A program made the translations under genes and the position numbers. Shown in pieces: positions 5,639 to 8,942 of a DNA stretch of 8,942 nucleotides (the stretch's first letter is position 1; each line of letters opens with the position of its first letter). The DNA is from Chloroflexota bacterium (GTDB lineage Bacteria > Chloroflexota > Anaerolineae > Anaerolineales > Villigracilaceae): NCBI GenBank assembly GCA_016191985.1, contig JACPVB010000030.1, positions 1 through 8,942 of the forward strand, in the 5' to 3' direction. Under the pieces are notes generated by a model. It ran no database searches, was not told the origin of the DNA, and saw only the letters and a list, made by a program, of their open reading frames with translations.

Positions 5639-8023
5639 ATGCGCGACTGGTCATTAACCCTTGGCGACCCGCTCCACCTCACCCTTGCGGCGGACGCCCG
5701 CCTTTGCAAGCCGGATTACGTCAATGACCACATTTGGGAGGTGGAACTCGGCGGCACAGATTCCGAACGCGCCGCAGTTGCGCTTCATACAACCTTTGGT
5801 TTGCGCGCGCGTTCCATGCGCATTTTTTTACGCTTCACCGAAAGCGGTAGCGCGGTCACAGACCCTAACACCTTCATCGCCAAACCGACACTTAAACGTT
5901 TCTACCCAAACTTCCTAACGCTTGATTTTGTTCCCCTCGAAAACCTTTTTGCCGTCACAGATTTCTGGGTTCCCGAATCCCACGCCGTTGCCGGGCGCGT
6001 AACCCTCACAAATAAAAGCACTGCCACCCGCCAGATCAAACTCGAAGTCTGCGCAGCCCTCGCCCCATTGGATGGTCAATCCATCATCCCCACCCAACAG
6101 CAACTCGTCAATATCCTTGCCGGACAAACCAGCGGAATCGCCCCCGTCATTTTTATGACTGGCGGTCCCAAGCACGGCCCCGGCCCCCACTCCTCGCTCT
6201 TGCTGGACCTGGAACTTGGTCCCGGCGCCACACGGACATTATCCTTCGCTGAGGCCGCACTCGATACCATCCCCGAAGGCTTTGACCTTGCCCGTAAAAC
6301 CGCCGCCCGCTCATGGCAAGCCGAACTTGCCCGCATTGAAATGCTGGATGCCTCGCAAGTCTTGGACATCCACACCGGCGACCCTGAATGGGATGCCACA
6401 CTGGCATTCAGCCAAAAGGCCGCGCACGCATTATTTTTCAACGGCAATGGAGCCTTGCCTAACCCATCCTTCGTGAATTCCCGCCACATCGACCATGGCT
6501 ACTCACGCAAAGGAGATGGCACAGATTATCCGCCCGCCTGGAACGGCCAGTTTCCGTTGGAGACGTATTACATCTCCGGCATTTTGCACGGCGCCCCGCA
6601 AGTGACAAAGAATCTGCTGCTCAACTTCCTCGCCACGCAGGATGAAGACGGTGAAGTGGACGGCAAACCCGGGCTGGCGGGTCAACGCGGAAAATTTTTA
6701 GCGGCCCCCTTGCTTGCCAGCCTCGCGTGGAAATATTTTCAAATCACGCAGGATGAATCTTTGCTGGCGGATATATTTCCCAAATTGGTTAAATTCTTCT
6801 GGTCGTGGTTCTCCGGCGCGCATGACCGCAATCGCGATGGCGCACCCGAATGGGACAACATTTTGCAAACAGGCTTTGAAGACAACCCGCTCTTCGATGT
6901 CTGGAACCCCTGGTCGCAGGGGTTGGATGTTTCGCTTGTGCACAGCCCGGCGCTGGAGGCCATGCTGTATCGCGAAGCGCAGACCCTTGCAAAGATTGCC
7001 CAGAAACTTGGCAAGCCGGATGAAGAGACCGAACTCATCGAAGCGCAGGCCGAAAAAATAAAAGCATCCATCGAAGCAGGCTGGAATCCGCGCACCAGTT
7101 TTTATTCCTATCGAGATCGTGAAACGGGGGAGGTATCCACTGGCAAGGTCATCGCCAAACGTAAAGGCGATGGCAACATGCGCCCGAAATTCGAGTCCGA
7201 GACGCCGATCCGCTTATTGATCGAGATTCAGACCAAAAGTCCAGCCGCGAAGCGACCGGAAGTGGAGATCAGCGAATACTTCACCAAATCCAAAGGAGAG
7301 GTGGAGACCATCCTCGGTCATCAATTCCAATGGCGCACGGGCGGACTGGTGGCAACGAGTCAAAAAATTTACAACCGTATCGGGCGCATCGCCGTCATGG
7401 GGTTGGATGAAAACGACAAGATCAACGTCCGCATTGTGGATACCACCGGCGAAGACATCACACTGGCGCTGCCATTATGGGCCGGGGTTCTCGAAAAGCA
7501 AAAAGCCTACGCAATGATTGGACGCAACGTTATGATGGCCGAACGCTTTGACCGCCCCTTTGGAATGCCATCTCTCCCGCTCTCACCGGACCCGGAAGCT
7601 GAATCGGTTTCAATGAGCGTGAGCCTGCCCTGGAACATGTTGATCGCTGAGGGCTTGCTTGCGTATGGATTCCGCGCCGAAGCCACCCGCCTGACCGCGC
7701 ATTTGATAAACGCGGTGATTAAAAATTTAAAACAAAACCGCGCATTTTATCAACGCTATCACGCCGAAAAAGGCGCGGGCATTGGCGAACGTAATTCCCT
7801 GCACGGACTCGCACCCGTCGGCCTCTTCATGCAGGTCTTGGGCGTCACGATCCTTTCCTCCACACGGGTGAAACTGGAAGGCAGGAATTTATTCCCCTGG
7901 CCGGTGACGATCAAATATAAGGGACTCACCGTTGTGCGCGGCATGGAACAAACCACGGTTACGTTTATGAATGGGGAAAGCGTGATCGTAAAGGATGAAG
8001 CGCCCTGTGTGGTGGAGATGTGA
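5639..8023 (+). CDS. Six-hairpin (alpha/alpha)6 glycoside hydrolase-like protein
   Basis: A 794-residue protein without a signal peptide or membrane helix, so probably cytoplasmic. An N-terminal beta-sandwich (about 1-235) precedes a helical six-hairpin barrel like that of GH63 / mannosylglycerate-hydrolase-type enzymes. Barrel landmarks are YPPAWNGQFPLETYYISG (297-314), GAPEWDN (401-407, Asp 406 as candidate general acid), NPWSQGLDVSLVHS (423-436) and YHAEKGAGIGERNSLHGLAP (707-726, Glu 710 or Glu 717 as candidate base). About 100 residues (515-605), rich in beta-type sequence, interrupt the barrel, which resumes at LALPLWAG. A short beta-rich tail ends the protein. I infer action on an alpha-linked glucoside, mannoside or storage glycan; the exact substrate, and even activity, cannot be told. 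The start is ATG at 5639, supported by the promoter spacing and not by a ribosome binding site. Confidence 0.7.
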   Translation: MRDWSLTLGDPLHLTLAADARLCKPDYVNDHIWEVELGGTDSERAAVALHTTFGLRARSMRIFLRFTESGSAVTDPNTFIAKPTLKRFYPNFLTLDFVPLENLFAVTDFWVPESHAVAGRVTLTNKSTATRQIKLEVCAALAPLDGQSIIPTQQQLVNILAGQTSGIAPVIFMTGGPKHGPGPHSSLLLDLELGPGATRTLSFAEAALDTIPEGFDLARKTAARSWQAELARIEMLDASQVLDIHTGDPEWDATLAFSQKAAHALFFNGNGALPNPSFVNSRHIDHGYSRKGDGTDYPPAWNGQFPLETYYISGILHGAPQVTKNLLLNFLATQDEDGEVDGKPGLAGQRGKFLAAPLLASLAWKYFQITQDESLLADIFPKLVKFFWSWFSGAHDRNRDGAPEWDNILQTGFEDNPLFDVWNPWSQGLDVSLVHSPALEAMLYREAQTLAKIAQKLGKPDEETELIEAQAEKIKASIEAGWNPRTSFYSYRDRETGEVSTGKVIAKRKGDGNMRPKFESETPIRLLIEIQTKSPAAKRPEVEISEYFTKSKGEVETILGHQFQWRTGGLVATSQKIYNRIGRIAVMGLDENDKINVRIVDTTGEDITLALPLWAGVLEKQKAYAMIGRNVMMAERFDRPFGMPSLPLSPDPEAESVSMSVSLPWNMLIAEGLLAYGFRAEATRLTAHLINAVIKNLKQNRAFYQRYHAEKGAGIGERNSLHGLAPVGLFMQVLGVTILSSTRVKLEGRNLFPWPVTIKYKGLTVVRGMEQTTVTFMNGESVIVKDEAPCVVEM

Positions 8024-8050
8024 TAACGGGTGGAAATTTTGAAGGTATCA

Positions 8051-8248
8051 ATGGGTAGGAAAAAGAAAATTCTCCTGGTTTTTGGGTGGCTATTTGCCAT
8101 TTTCGCTGGCAGTAAAGAATATTCCATAGGTTTTTTTGAGATTACGATATTCTCGATCATTAAATACTTTGACTCGACAACCTATTATCTCGTTTCGCTT
8201 TGGAGAATATTCAAGATGTATTTCCTGCCGTTTGTGCTGCCGCAATAA
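8051..8248 (+). CDS. Possible small membrane protein, unknown function
   Basis: A 65-residue reading frame that I do not recognise. It starts MGRKKKILLVFGWLFAIFAG: three lysines and then a hydrophobic stretch (about 6-19) resembling a signal anchor. A second, aromatic-rich hydrophobic region covers about 28-62. GAAGG lies 5 nt before the ATG, an acceptable ribosome binding site; an in-frame GTG at 8030 is an alternative with less support. It begins 27 nt after the glycosidase-like stop and ends 17 nt before an intrinsic terminator, so it could be the last gene of that transcript. Composition is clearly more A+T-rich than the neighbouring genes, which may mean recent acquisition or simply non-coding sequence. 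Confidence 0.4.
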   Translation: MGRKKKILLVFGWLFAIFAGSKEYSIGFFEITIFSIIKYFDSTTYYLVSLWRIFKMYFLPFVLPQ

Positions 8249-8265
8249 GAATAAAGAATCGTGAA

Positions 8266-8294
8266 ACTGTCGCTTTATGGCGGCAGTCTTTTTT
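8266..8294 (+). terminator. Rho-independent terminator
   Basis: ACTGTCGC (8266-8273), a six-base loop and GCGGCAGT (8280-8287) form an 8-bp stem with one G-U pair, followed by C and six Ts (8289-8294). It closes the plus-strand unit that starts with the glycosidase-like gene and separates it from the antiporter gene. No T-run follows in the other direction. Confidence 0.85.
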
Positions 8295-8326
8295 ATAGGG
8301 GATTTAATCTTAACTCCAAAAAATCA

Positions 8327-8335
8327 TGGTATACA
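8327..8335 (+). promoter_or_regulatory. Possible extended -10 promoter for the antiporter gene
   Basis: TGG followed by TATACA (8330-8335) forms an extended -10 element 32 nt upstream of the ATG. No clear -35 is present at 16-18 nt spacing, which extended -10 promoters tolerate. Its position just after the terminator is sensible. Confidence 0.4.
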
Positions 8336-8367
8336 AATCTTGGGTTTTTAATCACGAAAGAGCAACC

Positions 8368-8942
8368 ATGACAACAACCATTCTCCTCTTCCTTGCTGGA
8401 CTTATCACATTAATCATCGGCGCCGATCTGTTGGTGCGCGGCGCATCGCGGCTGGCGGCGGCTTTCGGCGTTTCGCCGCTCGTCATTGGTCTGACCATTG
8501 TTGCGATTGGAACCGCGTCGCCTGAGATTGCCGTGTCTCTGCAAGCCGCCGCCGTTGGGCAAGGTGACCTGACACTGGGTAACGTGCTTGGCTCAAACAT
8601 CTTCAATATCCTTTTTATTCTCGGCATCACATCCATAGCCGCACCCATCGTTATCGCGGAACAGCTCATCCGCAAGGATGCACCGATCATGCTCGGCGTT
8701 TCGCTCCTCACCCTCGCGCTTGCCATGGACGGGAACCTTGACCTCATGGACGGATTGCTTCTGTTGATCGGCCTGGTTGTCTACACGGTTTTTGCCTTAA
8801 AGCAAAGCCGCGCAGAATCAAAGGCGGTCCAAAAGGAATATGCGCAGGAATTCGCGCAAAAAGAGCCACGCACGACGCGCAATACCATCCTCAATATTGT
8901 TTTTATCCTCATTGGATTGGGTCTGCTGGTGCTTGGCTCAAA
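8368..8942 (+). CDS. Na+/Ca2+ antiporter, YrbG/CaxA family (3' end outside the window)
   Basis: Integral membrane cation exchanger of the CaCA superfamily that moves Ca2+ out against Na+ or H+. About 191 residues are present of a family length near 320, so the window holds the first repeat half and the start of the second. The first helix (about 4-22) is followed by the alpha-1 signature: AIGTASPEIAVS (46-57, with ion-binding Glu 53) and GNVLGSNIFNILFILG (71-86). A charged loop of about 30 residues (139-169, QSRAESKAVQKEY and onward) separates the halves, and a further helix starts near 175. The ATG at 8368 has only a weak ribosome binding site (AAAGAG). The gene stands alone behind a terminator. 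Family assignment is strong; ion preference is not determinable. Confidence 0.9.
   Translation, partial: MTTTILLFLAGLITLIIGADLLVRGASRLAAAFGVSPLVIGLTIVAIGTASPEIAVSLQAAAVGQGDLTLGNVLGSNIFNILFILGITSIAAPIVIAEQLIRKDAPIMLGVSLLTLALAMDGNLDLMDGLLLLIGLVVYTVFALKQSRAESKAVQKEYAQEFAQKEPRTTRNTILNIVFILIGLGLLVLGS

Noticed and set aside
5461..5709. Minus-strand frame across the octamer arrays with repeated VVxW-like residues
   Set aside because: The residues only reflect the 8-bp DNA repeat, and the frame overlaps the start and promoter of the glycosidase-like gene.
8352..8747. Minus-strand frame of 131 codons at the right end
   Set aside because: It is antisense to the antiporter signature motifs (GTASPE and GSNIFN) and is explained by that gene.

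Overview
The window looks like part of a bacterial chromosome, most plausibly Chloroflexota (class Anaerolineae or a close relative). This is an inference from protein character: an RpoC with a long helical insertion, a class A penicillin-binding protein ending in a Thr/Pro-rich tail, a six-hairpin glycosidase-like protein of a type I associate with that group, and a transcript that appears leaderless. I could not run a database search. I see no mobile element, phage gene, CRISPR array, tRNA or rRNA.

Layout. Positions 1-1487 (minus) hold the 5' part of rpoC, the RNA polymerase beta' subunit. It is cut by the window edge and, 134 bases before that edge, interrupted by an in-frame TAA inside a highly conserved stretch. 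Positions 1488-1819 are non-coding and carry a near-consensus sigma70 promoter for rpoC and a leader with two strong hairpins. A two-gene minus-strand unit follows upstream: a MaoC-type hot-dog dehydratase (4982-5431), then a class A penicillin-binding protein (1820-4948) 33 bases after it. The divergent spacer 5432-5638 holds two opposed arrays of a degenerate 8-bp repeat that together form a long imperfect inverted repeat. Beyond it, on the plus strand, lie a large (alpha/alpha)6 glycosidase-like protein (5639-8023), a possible small membrane protein (8051-8248), a good intrinsic terminator (8266-8294) and the start of a Na+/Ca2+ antiporter of the YrbG/CaxA family (8368 to the window end).

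How the parts relate. rpoC normally follows rpoB directly. Here its upstream neighbour is an unrelated cell-wall gene and rpoC has its own promoter, so it appears transcribed separately. The penicillin-binding protein builds peptidoglycan; the hot-dog protein probably acts in acyl-CoA metabolism and shows no obvious functional link to it. The divergent promoters sit back to back beside the octamer arrays, and the minus transcript would carry the arrays in its leader.

Most worth a second look: the octamer inverted array in the divergent promoter region, the in-frame stop in rpoC, and the structured leader of the apparently stand-alone rpoC.
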